The notes below the pieces were generated by a model. The model did not search any database and was not told the DNA's origin. It saw only the letters and a list, made by a program, of their open reading frames with translations. Below are positions 20,255-26,649 of a DNA stretch of 34,742 nt, piece by piece. Made by a program: the position numbers and the translations under genes. The first letter of the stretch is position 1. Every line of letters begins with the position of its first letter. Source of the DNA: a virus; IMG/VR virus record IMGVR_UViG_3300045922_000730, positions 1 through 34,742 of that record; one strand, written 5' to 3'.

Positions 20255-20884
20255 ATGGCACAAGTCACCTTTTCTTACACTGGCTACGCCCACCCCGCGT
20301 GGGCAGCCGAACCCCTGGAAGCCGAGAAGCTGATTCCAGGCGGTGCGCGGCTGGATGCTGCCGTTTTCCCAAGGCAGGATCAGCAAACCGTCACCCTTGC
20401 GGCCGGAGTTGTCACCAGTGGCACGGGCAAAACACTCACCCTGACGACTGCACTCAGCTACGACATCCCGTCTGGCACGATCCTCGACTTTGGATCGGGG
20501 GAGTTTGCAACCCTGACCACGGGCGCAACCAAGGGCGCGACGACCATAACGGGCGTCACTCTTGCGGCTGACCTGGAGGGCGGCGAGTCGGTGACGTGGG
20601 CAGGCGTTTCGCCAATCCGCACTGTGCAGTCTGGGACGCTAGTTGGTCGCACATTCACCGAACGCGACAACCGCGCCCCATATGGCCTGCCAGACGTGAC
20701 CACGCCCGACGATGAGCTGTTTCTGACCGCGTTCTCTGTGCCGGATCTAGCCCAAAACGCAGACGTGACGCTGGTTCGTCACGGCACGTTGATTTATGAG
20801 GACAAGCTGCCTGGCTGGGCTGGGTTGGCAAGCAACGCAAAAGCGGCAATCCGCGCCCGCTATCAGTGCATTCGCTCCGCATAG
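20255..20884 (+). CDS. Head decoration-like structural protein
   Basis: This 209-aa protein lies between scaffold and capsid genes, the place of lambda gpD-type decoration proteins. Residues about 45-115 form a Thr/Ala/Gly-rich beta-sandwich-like module (VTLAAGVVTSGTGKTLTLTT, then GATKGATTITGVTLAADLEG) of the same kind as the modules in the tail-tube protein at 24767. The N-terminal YTGYAHPAW and the C-terminal LTAFSVPDLAQNADVTLVRH flank the module. It probably stabilises the expanded capsid. Translation must start directly after the heptamer repeat. Confidence 0.65.
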   Translation: MAQVTFSYTGYAHPAWAAEPLEAEKLIPGGARLDAAVFPRQDQQTVTLAAGVVTSGTGKTLTLTTALSYDIPSGTILDFGSGEFATLTTGATKGATTITGVTLAADLEGGESVTWAGVSPIRTVQSGTLVGRTFTERDNRAPYGLPDVTTPDDELFLTAFSVPDLAQNADVTLVRHGTLIYEDKLPGWAGLASNAKAAIRARYQCIRSA

Positions 20885-20930
20885 CGGGCGATCGCACCTC
20901 ACCTTACTCACCCCATCCAGGTTTTGACCC

Positions 20931-22136
20931 ATGACCGTACTGACTTTTGAGGAGCTATATCAACAGCTCGAACGCGACCAAAAGGGCTATTTTCGGCGGC
21001 TTGCCCTAAACCCGCTGGCTCAGTTTGGCAGCGAGGAACAGCCCCTTTTGGGCGCTCGATACCTGCCAGAGGTGCTAGTGCCTGAAAACGCCTACACCGA
21101 GGAGCAGATCCGCTATCGCACTCAACCCGCCCTCGACGGCACCCGCTATAGCCCCGCCCAGATGCAGCGCGGCGGCATGTTGCTCGGTTCGCTCAAGGTG
21201 GAATTGGGGCACACCGACACTGCGGACGAGTTTACCGGACAGCAGCATGATGGCTTGGTGAAGCTGCTGATGCGGGGCGGAGACTTGCAGGCGATCGCCC
21301 AGGTGATCCGCTGGGCTGACTCTTCGCTGCTGCGTCCCCACCTCATCAAAAACGAGCTGCAGCGCTGGGACGCAATCATCCGCGCCCAAACCGTGCGCCG
21401 TGGCTCCGACGGCTACGAAGAAACCGTCAACTACTACGCCCCGCCGGGCCATCGCCCGACCGTCGGCGGCGGCACGGTTGGCACGCCCGCTGGCTGGTAT
21501 GCAGCGACGGGATACGACCCGTTTGACGACATCTTTGCGGGTGTGCAGAAGCTTGAGGACTTGGGCTACGAGCTGACCGACATAATCATGTCTGGCAGGC
21601 TGTTGAGCGTGATCAAGCAAAACAGCGAAGTGGTGAAACGAACCAGCAAGGTAATCGTCAACGCAGGCGGGCAAATCCAGGGCAGCACCGGGCGCGTTAG
21701 CACTTCCGACGTGCAGGCGATCGCCTCTGACGAAGGGCTACCAGAGTTCACCGTCTATAACGCGGGTTACGAAACCGCGACGGGCTTCCGGCGCTACCTG
21801 GATGCGCCCAACAACGACCGCGACTATGTGGTGATGCTCGGTCGCAGCCGCCTGCAGTGGGATATGAAAACTGATTACGCCAGCCGTGTCGAAGGCGTGA
21901 CCGGAACCTACGACCCTTCAGCGCTGGACGTGGAGGATCTGACGATCAACAACACGCTGGGCTATTTCGGCGTGGGGCGCAACGTGGGTCAGGGTTCCAG
22001 CGGTCGCACGATCTACACCGAGTTTCAGGGTAAAAAGCCTGTGGGACTCTATGGCGAGGCTTATCAAACTGGATTGCCCGTAATCCAGGAGCCGCAGGCG
22101 ATCTACGTGATTCAAGTCATGCGCCCGACGGCGTAA
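20931..22136 (+). CDS. Major capsid protein
   Basis: This 401-aa protein follows the decoration-like gene and precedes the connector genes. It has a helical N-terminus (LTFEELYQQLERDQKGYFRR) and then long mixed alpha/beta segments such as LKVELGHTDTADEFTGQQHD, DIFAGVQKLEDLGYELTDI and IIMSGRLLSVIKQNSEVVKR, where the putative-ligand 'IIMSGRLL...I' pattern is seen in HK97-fold capsid proteins of the gpE/GPA10-like groups. Length is typical. No cleavable N-terminal delta domain is obvious, in keeping with the missing protease. The order scaffold-decoration-capsid parallels lambda Nu3-D-E. Confidence 0.8.
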   Translation: MTVLTFEELYQQLERDQKGYFRRLALNPLAQFGSEEQPLLGARYLPEVLVPENAYTEEQIRYRTQPALDGTRYSPAQMQRGGMLLGSLKVELGHTDTADEFTGQQHDGLVKLLMRGGDLQAIAQVIRWADSSLLRPHLIKNELQRWDAIIRAQTVRRGSDGYEETVNYYAPPGHRPTVGGGTVGTPAGWYAATGYDPFDDIFAGVQKLEDLGYELTDIIMSGRLLSVIKQNSEVVKRTSKVIVNAGGQIQGSTGRVSTSDVQAIASDEGLPEFTVYNAGYETATGFRRYLDAPNNDRDYVVMLGRSRLQWDMKTDYASRVEGVTGTYDPSALDVEDLTINNTLGYFGVGRNVGQGSSGRTIYTEFQGKKPVGLYGEAYQTGLPVIQEPQAIYVIQVMRPTA

Positions 22137-22145
22137 GGATAGCGA

Positions 22146-22352
22146 GTGAAAAAAGTTACCTTACTTCATGACGCAATCTGGCGAGGACAGTTCTACGCGG
22201 CGGGCGATCGCACTGTGCCCGATGACATGGCGATCGCCCTTGGGCTTCTCACCCTGCCTGAAGCCGAACCCAAAAGCGACACGCTGACGCATTCCGAGCC
22301 GGAGCCACCCAAGCCCGCCACTCGTAGACGGACTACCAAAGCGGAGGGCTGA
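22146..22352 (+). CDS. Small protein after capsid
   Basis: GTG 22146 has AAGGA 6 bases upstream and encodes 68 residues. The first 40 (MKKVTLLHDAIWRGQFYAAG, then DRTVPDDMAIALGLL) form a small beta-hairpin-like unit, and the tail is Pro/Glu-rich and then basic (KPATRRRTTKAEG). Similar short proteins follow the capsid gene in many siphoviruses, with unknown or connector-related roles. It overlaps the next gene by one base (TGATG). Confidence 0.6.
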   Translation: MKKVTLLHDAIWRGQFYAAGDRTVPDDMAIALGLLTLPEAEPKSDTLTHSEPEPPKPATRRRTTKAEG

Positions 22353-22738
22353 TGTACACCGACCTCTCCCAGAGCCTTGCCAGAGCAAAAGAGCGCAGCG
22401 GAGCCACCACCGCTGACGACGCCTATTTGACGGAGGTGCTGACGCTTTCGGCTGCTCGTGACCAGGCGGGCGTGTTGAACTATCGCCCCTACTTTGCGGC
22501 GGCGAAATTTCTGGAGCAAAACCGAGCGCAGCAGCAGATCGACTCTGCTGACGGCGTGAAGTTCACCGGGCTGAAGACGCCGATCGAATCGCTGCTGCGG
22601 CTGCAAGCCAGCGTTGATTCGGCGCTAGGGCTGGACGTGCCCGCTGGGTTTGAGGCGATCGCCCCTGACTGCGAGGTGTGCAGCAATGTGCTGATCCGGC
22701 ACAAACGGCGGTCTGCTGTTTCCCATTTCAGCCCGTGA
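22352..22738 (+). CDS. Probable head-tail connector protein
   Basis: This 128-aa protein is mostly helical (SQSLARAKERSGATTADDAY, then LTEVLTLSAARDQAGVLNYR and RPYFAAAKFLEQNRAQQQID), with an IESLLRLQASVDSALGL helix, in keeping with the gp6/gp15-type adaptor proteins that bind below the portal. The assignment is by position and secondary structure rather than clear sequence motifs. The C-terminal 20 residues are basic. It overlaps the lipoprotein gene by 4 bases (GTGA). Confidence 0.55.
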   Translation: MYTDLSQSLARAKERSGATTADDAYLTEVLTLSAARDQAGVLNYRPYFAAAKFLEQNRAQQQIDSADGVKFTGLKTPIESLLRLQASVDSALGLDVPAGFEAIAPDCEVCSNVLIRHKRRSAVSHFSP

Positions 22739-22884
22739 GCAGGCTGCTTCCCTTGCTGACGCTGGCGATCGCCGTTTGCGCGGTGGGGTGTAGCCTTGCT
22801 GCCAAAAATCCGCCCTGCCCCAGCGACTATCCAGAGTGTGTCTGCACCCCTATTCCACGGTTCCAGCAGGTACAAGATGATTAG
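22735..22884 (+). CDS. Rz1-like small lipoprotein (outer-membrane spanin candidate)
   Basis: GTG 22735 overlaps the connector stop (GTGA). The 49-residue product has a lipoprotein signal peptide, MSRLLPLLTLAIAVCAVGC, where AVGC is an acceptable if not ideal lipobox and Cys19 would be lipidated. The mature part is only about 30 residues, rich in Pro and Cys (NPPCPSDYPECVCTPIPRF), like Rz1 o-spanins that help disrupt the outer membrane of Gram-negative hosts. It overlaps the endolysin gene by 8 bases. No inner-membrane Rz partner is seen next to it, so the spanin reading is tentative; the lipoprotein reading is stronger. Confidence 0.6.
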   Translation: MSRLLPLLTLAIAVCAVGCSLAAKNPPCPSDYPECVCTPIPRFQQVQDD

Positions 22885-23473
22885 GTTGATCGACGTTGCC
22901 CGGTTTTACGATGCGCTGCCCCATCAGGACGCAGCGCTTGAGTTTTTGCAGCAGCAGATCCCGTCCGATGCGCTGGCTGAGTTTGCCAGGATGTGGCGAT
23001 CGCTGGCAGTTCAGCGCTCGGAGCCACCGCCCAACGACTCGCCCCGCACCGGGCGATCGGGGTTGATTGAACTGCCTGGCCGGAGCGTGTATCTGGACGA
23101 TGCGATCGTCCCCAATGGCGCGTTCACGTGGGCTGAAGCGCTACATGACGGCGAACGCATCCCGCGCACAAAAAGCGAAGTTGCCAACATTCTGTCGCTG
23201 GCTCAATCCCTGCAGGCGGTGAGGCTGAAGGTCGGACGCCCCATGCTTGTTACGTCCTGGTATCGCCCCGACCCGTATAACGCCAGAGTCGGCGGCGCAA
23301 AGCACAGTCTGCACAAAGACGGGCGGGCGGTGGATTTGCGGGTGGAAGGCATGAGCGGGCGTGACCTAGCGCGGATCATTCGCCCGATATGGGGTGGGGG
23401 GCTTGGAATTTATGGCGATCGCCCTCGGATTATCCACCTGGATATCGGCGCTCTGCGGAGTTGGGGGATATGA
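22877..23473 (+). CDS. M15-family peptidase endolysin
   Basis: From ATG 22877 the product is 198 aa. The C-terminal half is a D-Ala-D-Ala carboxypeptidase-type M15 domain: TSWYRP (126-131), VGGAKHSLHKDGRAVD (138-153) and IIHLDIG (185-191), giving zinc ligands His146, Asp153 and His187. The N-terminal 80 residues are a separate helical region, perhaps cell-wall binding. It cleaves peptidoglycan stem peptides at lysis or, less likely, during tail penetration. It overlaps the lipoprotein gene upstream and the next gene by 4 bases (ATGA), deep among head-tail connector genes. Confidence 0.85.
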   Translation: MIRLIDVARFYDALPHQDAALEFLQQQIPSDALAEFARMWRSLAVQRSEPPPNDSPRTGRSGLIELPGRSVYLDDAIVPNGAFTWAEALHDGERIPRTKSEVANILSLAQSLQAVRLKVGRPMLVTSWYRPDPYNARVGGAKHSLHKDGRAVDLRVEGMSGRDLARIIRPIWGGGLGIYGDRPRIIHLDIGALRSWGI

Positions 23474-23919
23474 GCAGCCCGTTTGCAGACTTTGCAAACT
23501 TCGTCGCTGACTTTGAGGTGGGGACAGCCGAGCTGGGGCTAGATCGGCTGGGCAATCCCAGACCCGTCAAGTCCACGATCCGCGTTACCGCCGCCATGAA
23601 AGCCAGCAATCGACTAGACCGGATGCCACGGGACGACCGGATGCTGGGGAATGATGGGCGATCGCTTGCGCTGACTGGGTTTGTGGTGTCTCCCCTGCCC
23701 TTGCCGAGGGCGATCGCGCCCGATAGCCCGTGTGTGGCCACCCTAAACGGCATTCCGGGGCGCTTTGCGATGCAGCTCAGCACCCCTAGCCCCTACACTG
23801 CCAACGTCGTGGAGCTGACGCGATTGCGGGGCATCTTCACCCTTGCCGATCCGGGTGAACTGCAACCGCTGATCGACAGCCTGAGTGTTGATGACGATCT
23901 GGAGGACTTCAGCCTGTGA
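23470..23919 (+). CDS. Hypothetical neck/tail-completion protein
   Basis: ATG 23470 overlaps the endolysin stop (ATGA). The 149-residue product has a helical start (SPFADFANFVADFEVGTAEL) followed by beta-rich sequence (SLALTGFVVSPLPLP, IPGRFAMQLSTPSPYTANVV), which fits the small barrel-type stopper proteins at the head-tail junction. It ends in an acidic tail (SVDDDLEDFSL) and overlaps the next gene by 4 bases. The assignment comes from position and predicted structure only. Confidence 0.6.
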   Translation: MSSPFADFANFVADFEVGTAELGLDRLGNPRPVKSTIRVTAAMKASNRLDRMPRDDRMLGNDGRSLALTGFVVSPLPLPRAIAPDSPCVATLNGIPGRFAMQLSTPSPYTANVVELTRLRGIFTLADPGELQPLIDSLSVDDDLEDFSL

Positions 23920-24269
23920 CTAAGGTGCAGATAGACGTGGGCGTGATAGAGAAAGCGGCGATCGCCGCCTTTCAGGACTCTTGCCAAATCCTGGGACGCA
24001 GATACACCGAGCTGATCTCAGCCCCAGGCGCGTTCGCGGGGTTTCCGGGCGATATCGTGGACACCGGAGCGCTCAGAGCCTCGCAGCGCCTGGATTTTGT
24101 CAGCCCAACCTACGCCCGCTTCGGTTGGACGGTTGAGTATGCTCTCTACGTCCATGAGGGCTACCAGCGCAACGGAACGGAGGTGCAGGGGCGACCGTGG
24201 GGGCGCGTCGGACTGGAGCAATTCAACCTGCAAGAAACGACTTCGCTGCTGCTGAGGCAGAGGCTATGA
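23916..24269 (+). CDS. HK97 gp10-like tail-completion protein
   Basis: GTG 23916 opens a 117-aa protein with the layout of HK97 gp10-like proteins: an N-terminal helix (VIEKAAIAAFQDSCQILGRR), then DTGALRASQRLDFVSP, YARFGWTVEYALYVHEGYQ and a C-terminal GRPWGRVGLEQFN helix. The DTGALRxS and YAxYVHEG segments are characteristic of that group. It acts at the head-tail joint or at the tail terminator ring. It overlaps its neighbours by 4 bases on both sides. Confidence 0.75.
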   Translation: MTKVQIDVGVIEKAAIAAFQDSCQILGRRYTELISAPGAFAGFPGDIVDTGALRASQRLDFVSPTYARFGWTVEYALYVHEGYQRNGTEVQGRPWGRVGLEQFNLQETTSLLLRQRL

Positions 24270-24688
24270 TGAGCGCGCTAGAAATCCGCGACCTGCTGCA
24301 AACCGCCCTGGTTGAACTGCTGGGCGTCTACCGCTTTGGCAACCTGGAAACGCCCGCTATCCGAATTGACGACGGTGGGCAGCCGGGCCCGGTCGATGGC
24401 GTGGCGATCGGGCTGGAGGTCGTGATTGCGACTCAGTTAGAGACGACGCTAACACCGCTGCTGGGTGGCAGCTTCCAACAGCTTTGGACAACGGCGATCG
24501 CTCTCAAGCAGTGGGACACCGAGGGGACAACGCTGCCCGCGCTGGTGGCTGCATTGCAGGCGCTGCGGTCGGTTCCAGTGCTGGATGTGTCGGGCCCGAT
24601 CGCCCGTCAGGTGCGTAACTCAAACCTAGACAACATTGAGCGATCGCTGATCACCGTGCGCCAGACGGAGCTACTGAGCATTGAGTAA
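24266..24688 (+). CDS. Tail terminator-like protein
   Basis: ATG 24266 overlaps the upstream stop (ATGATG), and the product is 140 aa. The pattern of helix (SALEIRDLLQTALVELLGVY) followed by alternating strands and a helix (TTLPALVAALQALRSVPVLD), then NSNLDNIERSLITVRQTE, fits tail terminator (gpU-like) or tail-completion proteins, which come just before the tube gene in siphoviruses. No diagnostic motif is seen. A short GC-rich hairpin-like stretch with GTTTTT follows (about 24693-24718). Confidence 0.6.
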   Translation: MMSALEIRDLLQTALVELLGVYRFGNLETPAIRIDDGGQPGPVDGVAIGLEVVIATQLETTLTPLLGGSFQQLWTTAIALKQWDTEGTTLPALVAALQALRSVPVLDVSGPIARQVRNSNLDNIERSLITVRQTELLSIE

Positions 24689-24732
24689 TAAGCCGCCCGC
24701 GAACTACTCGGGGTTTTTCGTCTTTGGGGCAA

Positions 24733-24753
24733 GGGAACTCTCGCAGCAGAGTT
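24733..24753 (+). promoter_or_regulatory. Shared late-gene leader element, copy 2
   Basis: The element GGGAACTCTCGCAGCAG is identical to 19497-19513. Here AACTCT (24736-24741) and AGAGTT (24748-24753) form a perfect 6-bp stem with loop CGCAGC. The tube gene starts 17 bases after the 17-bp element. A leader hairpin that stabilises a highly translated mRNA, or a phage promoter/activator site, are both possible. Confidence 0.65.
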
Positions 24754-24766
24754 AGCGGGACACCCC

Positions 24767-25702
24767 ATGTCAACCATCCAAGTGTTGCCCGGATCGGGCA
24801 CGGAAGTATTTTTCGGGATCTTGCACCCGTCGCTACTGGCGCAAAGCCCAATCCCAGCCCCGCCCGACAGCCTTGCCAATGTTGCCGCAGGCGGCGCGAG
24901 TGCTGGCACATCCAGCATTCCGGTGTCTGCACTGACGCAGCCGATTCCGGCGGGTTCCGCCCTGCGTTTTTTTGCGGCTGCCAACGTCGTGACCGTGACG
25001 CTGGATGCGACGGCTGCCAAAGGCGCAACGTCTCTCACGGTCACGGCTCTGTCTGCTGCTGTGCCCGCTGGCAGCAAGATCTCGTTTCCGGGGATTGAGT
25101 ATGAAGCCGAGGTCACGACCACCGCCAATAGCGGCGCAACGGCGATCAGCGTTAAGGCGCTAAAGAGTGCGATCGCTGACGAGGCGGTAGGCTACGTCCT
25201 CTCAGGCGCGTTCAAGGTTGCCTATGTGTCTGCCGACGCGGCGATCGGCGCAACGGCGCTCAGTGTTTTGCCGTTGGACGATGCCCTGTCTGCGGGCGAC
25301 AAAGCCCTGCATCGAGGGCTGCTGAAGCTCCAAGGTGGCACGTCAACGGGCGAAGAAATCAGCACCGACGAAGAGACGATCATCGTGTTTGGCGACGAGC
25401 GGGGCTACAGCACAGGCAGCGCGACAGGTGCAAGCTGGTCGATTTCCTACGATGCCTTGGCGATCCCTGGAGAGCCGGGATACTACCGCCTCAGCTACGC
25501 CGCTAGAAACGCGGTCAAGGGTGTCACCGGCTACGTCCGCAAGCGCGACACCCCGCCCGCCGGGTTTATTGCAGGTGAGGCGTTTGAGGGAATTTGCCAA
25601 GCGATCGGGATATCGAAGGAAAACCCGGCAGACGGCAATATTACATTCAGCACCTCGTTTAACGGACGCGGTGAACCCATCACGACCCCACCGCGCAAAT
25701 AG
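24767..25702 (+). CDS. Major tail (tube) protein with tandem beta modules
   Basis: This 311-aa protein is preceded by the tail-terminator-like gene and followed by the chaperone-position and tape measure genes, the usual place of the tube protein. At least three Thr/Ala/Gly-rich modules are visible: GTSSIPVSALTQPIPAGSAL, GATSLTVTALSAAVPAGSKI and GATALSVLPLDDALSAGDKA, each followed by strands. The C-terminal 110 residues (SWSISYDALAIPGEPGYYRL, then CQAIGISKENPADGNITFST) resemble the tube core. Extra Ig-like or surface modules on tube proteins are known in siphoviruses. It overlaps the next gene by one base. Confidence 0.8.
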   Translation: MSTIQVLPGSGTEVFFGILHPSLLAQSPIPAPPDSLANVAAGGASAGTSSIPVSALTQPIPAGSALRFFAAANVVTVTLDATAAKGATSLTVTALSAAVPAGSKISFPGIEYEAEVTTTANSGATAISVKALKSAIADEAVGYVLSGAFKVAYVSADAAIGATALSVLPLDDALSAGDKALHRGLLKLQGGTSTGEEISTDEETIIVFGDERGYSTGSATGASWSISYDALAIPGEPGYYRLSYAARNAVKGVTGYVRKRDTPPAGFIAGEAFEGICQAIGISKENPADGNITFSTSFNGRGEPITTPPRK

Positions 25703-25917
25703 TGTTTGTAGCCAGCCTCACGGGCCACACCGTTTTTGCCTGCCACTGCACCGTTGACCACTCAGAGGTGAGCTGTGGCTATGCAATTTTCAGCCCCAGC
25801 TTTGAACCAGGCACACACCAGCTATGGGATGCGCTCGATCGCCGTTATTGGGTGCAGGTGACTGGAGATCCAGGAAAAACGCTCTTTGATGTCAGGTGGT
25901 TGCTTGCTGCCGTTTGA
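25702..25917 (+). CDS. Hypothetical 71-aa protein after the tail tube
   Basis: GTG 25702 overlaps the tube stop (TAGTG). The 71 residues include CHCTVDHSEVSCGYAIFSPS, with three Cys, and DRRYWVQVTGDPGKTLFDVR, beta-rich overall. It lies where the first tail assembly chaperone is normally found, but its length and Cys content are not typical. It overlaps the next gene by 29 bases in another frame. The function is unknown. Confidence 0.55.
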   Translation: MFVASLTGHTVFACHCTVDHSEVSCGYAIFSPSFEPGTHQLWDALDRRYWVQVTGDPGKTLFDVRWLLAAV

Positions 25918-26647
25918 GTCTCCAGATCTGATCAGCGTTGGGCGGTTCAGGCTGCCCAAGCTGGGCTGTTTGACCGTGCAAGAGGCGATCGCCCTGGATG
26001 ATTTGCTAACCTCGCAGGGCGACTTGATTGAGGGCAGCGCGCTAGAGCAGGCGATCGCCTTCCGCCTATCGTTGCAGCCCGCGATCGCCTGCCTGCTGCT
26101 GATCTCAAGAGATTCAGCAGAGTGGACGCTGGAGCGGGTTAGCGCGGATCTGTCGGCTGAGGAAGTTGAGGAGCTGTGCGATTTCCTGTTAGGCGAGCGG
26201 CGACGTTGGGCAGATCCACAGAAGTTGCAGCAGCCCGCCAGTAGCGACCCCGTGCAGCCGACCGACTGGGGTGAAATATTCTGGGTGTTGCAGCTTGCCT
26301 ACCCAAACGAGCCAAGATTCAGTGCTGACGAGTTTGGGCGGTGTCCGCTGGTGTGGGTGGAGGGGGCGATCGCCGCATTTGAACAGCAGGAATTGCGCCG
26401 AAGCCACCGGGCTGCTGTGCCCGTGTCGCTGCTGGGCTGTTATACCTTGGCAGCGCAAGGCGTGAAATCTCTGGAGCCGGGGCATTTCAACCCGTTTGAG
26501 CGGATGCTGAACCAGTATGCGGCGGTGGAAGAAATCGACCCAGCGATCGCCCGGACGCTGGTGTCTGAACTGGATGCGGGGCGCGTGCCGGATTGGGCAA
26601 TCCCAATGGTTCCGATCGGTAAGTTTAGGCTGGCAGCGAAGGGGTAG
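25889..26647 (+). CDS. Protein in tail assembly chaperone position
   Basis: From ATG 25889 (TTG 25886 is also in frame) the product is 252 aa, soluble, acidic and helical (LTVQEAIALDDLLTSQGDLI, LSAEEVEELCDFLLGERRRW). It lies directly before the tape measure gene, where gpG/gpGT-type tail assembly chaperones are encoded. No slippery heptamer linking it to the upstream 71-aa frame was found in the overlap. The C-terminal PVSLLGCYTLAAQGVKSLEP region is less clearly helical. The chaperone role is inferred from position alone. Confidence 0.55.
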   Translation: MSGGCLLPFESPDLISVGRFRLPKLGCLTVQEAIALDDLLTSQGDLIEGSALEQAIAFRLSLQPAIACLLLISRDSAEWTLERVSADLSAEEVEELCDFLLGERRRWADPQKLQQPASSDPVQPTDWGEIFWVLQLAYPNEPRFSADEFGRCPLVWVEGAIAAFEQQELRRSHRAAVPVSLLGCYTLAAQGVKSLEPGHFNPFERMLNQYAAVEEIDPAIARTLVSELDAGRVPDWAIPMVPIGKFRLAAKG

Positions 26648-26649
26648 AA

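Noticed and set aside
21075-21674. A 199-codon minus-strand frame opposite the capsid gene
   Set aside because: Antisense to the major capsid gene, His/Gln-rich with no motif or start signal.
25702-26647. Programmed frameshift joining two tail chaperone frames
   Set aside because: No slippery heptamer was found in the 25886-25917 overlap, and the second frame has its own start.
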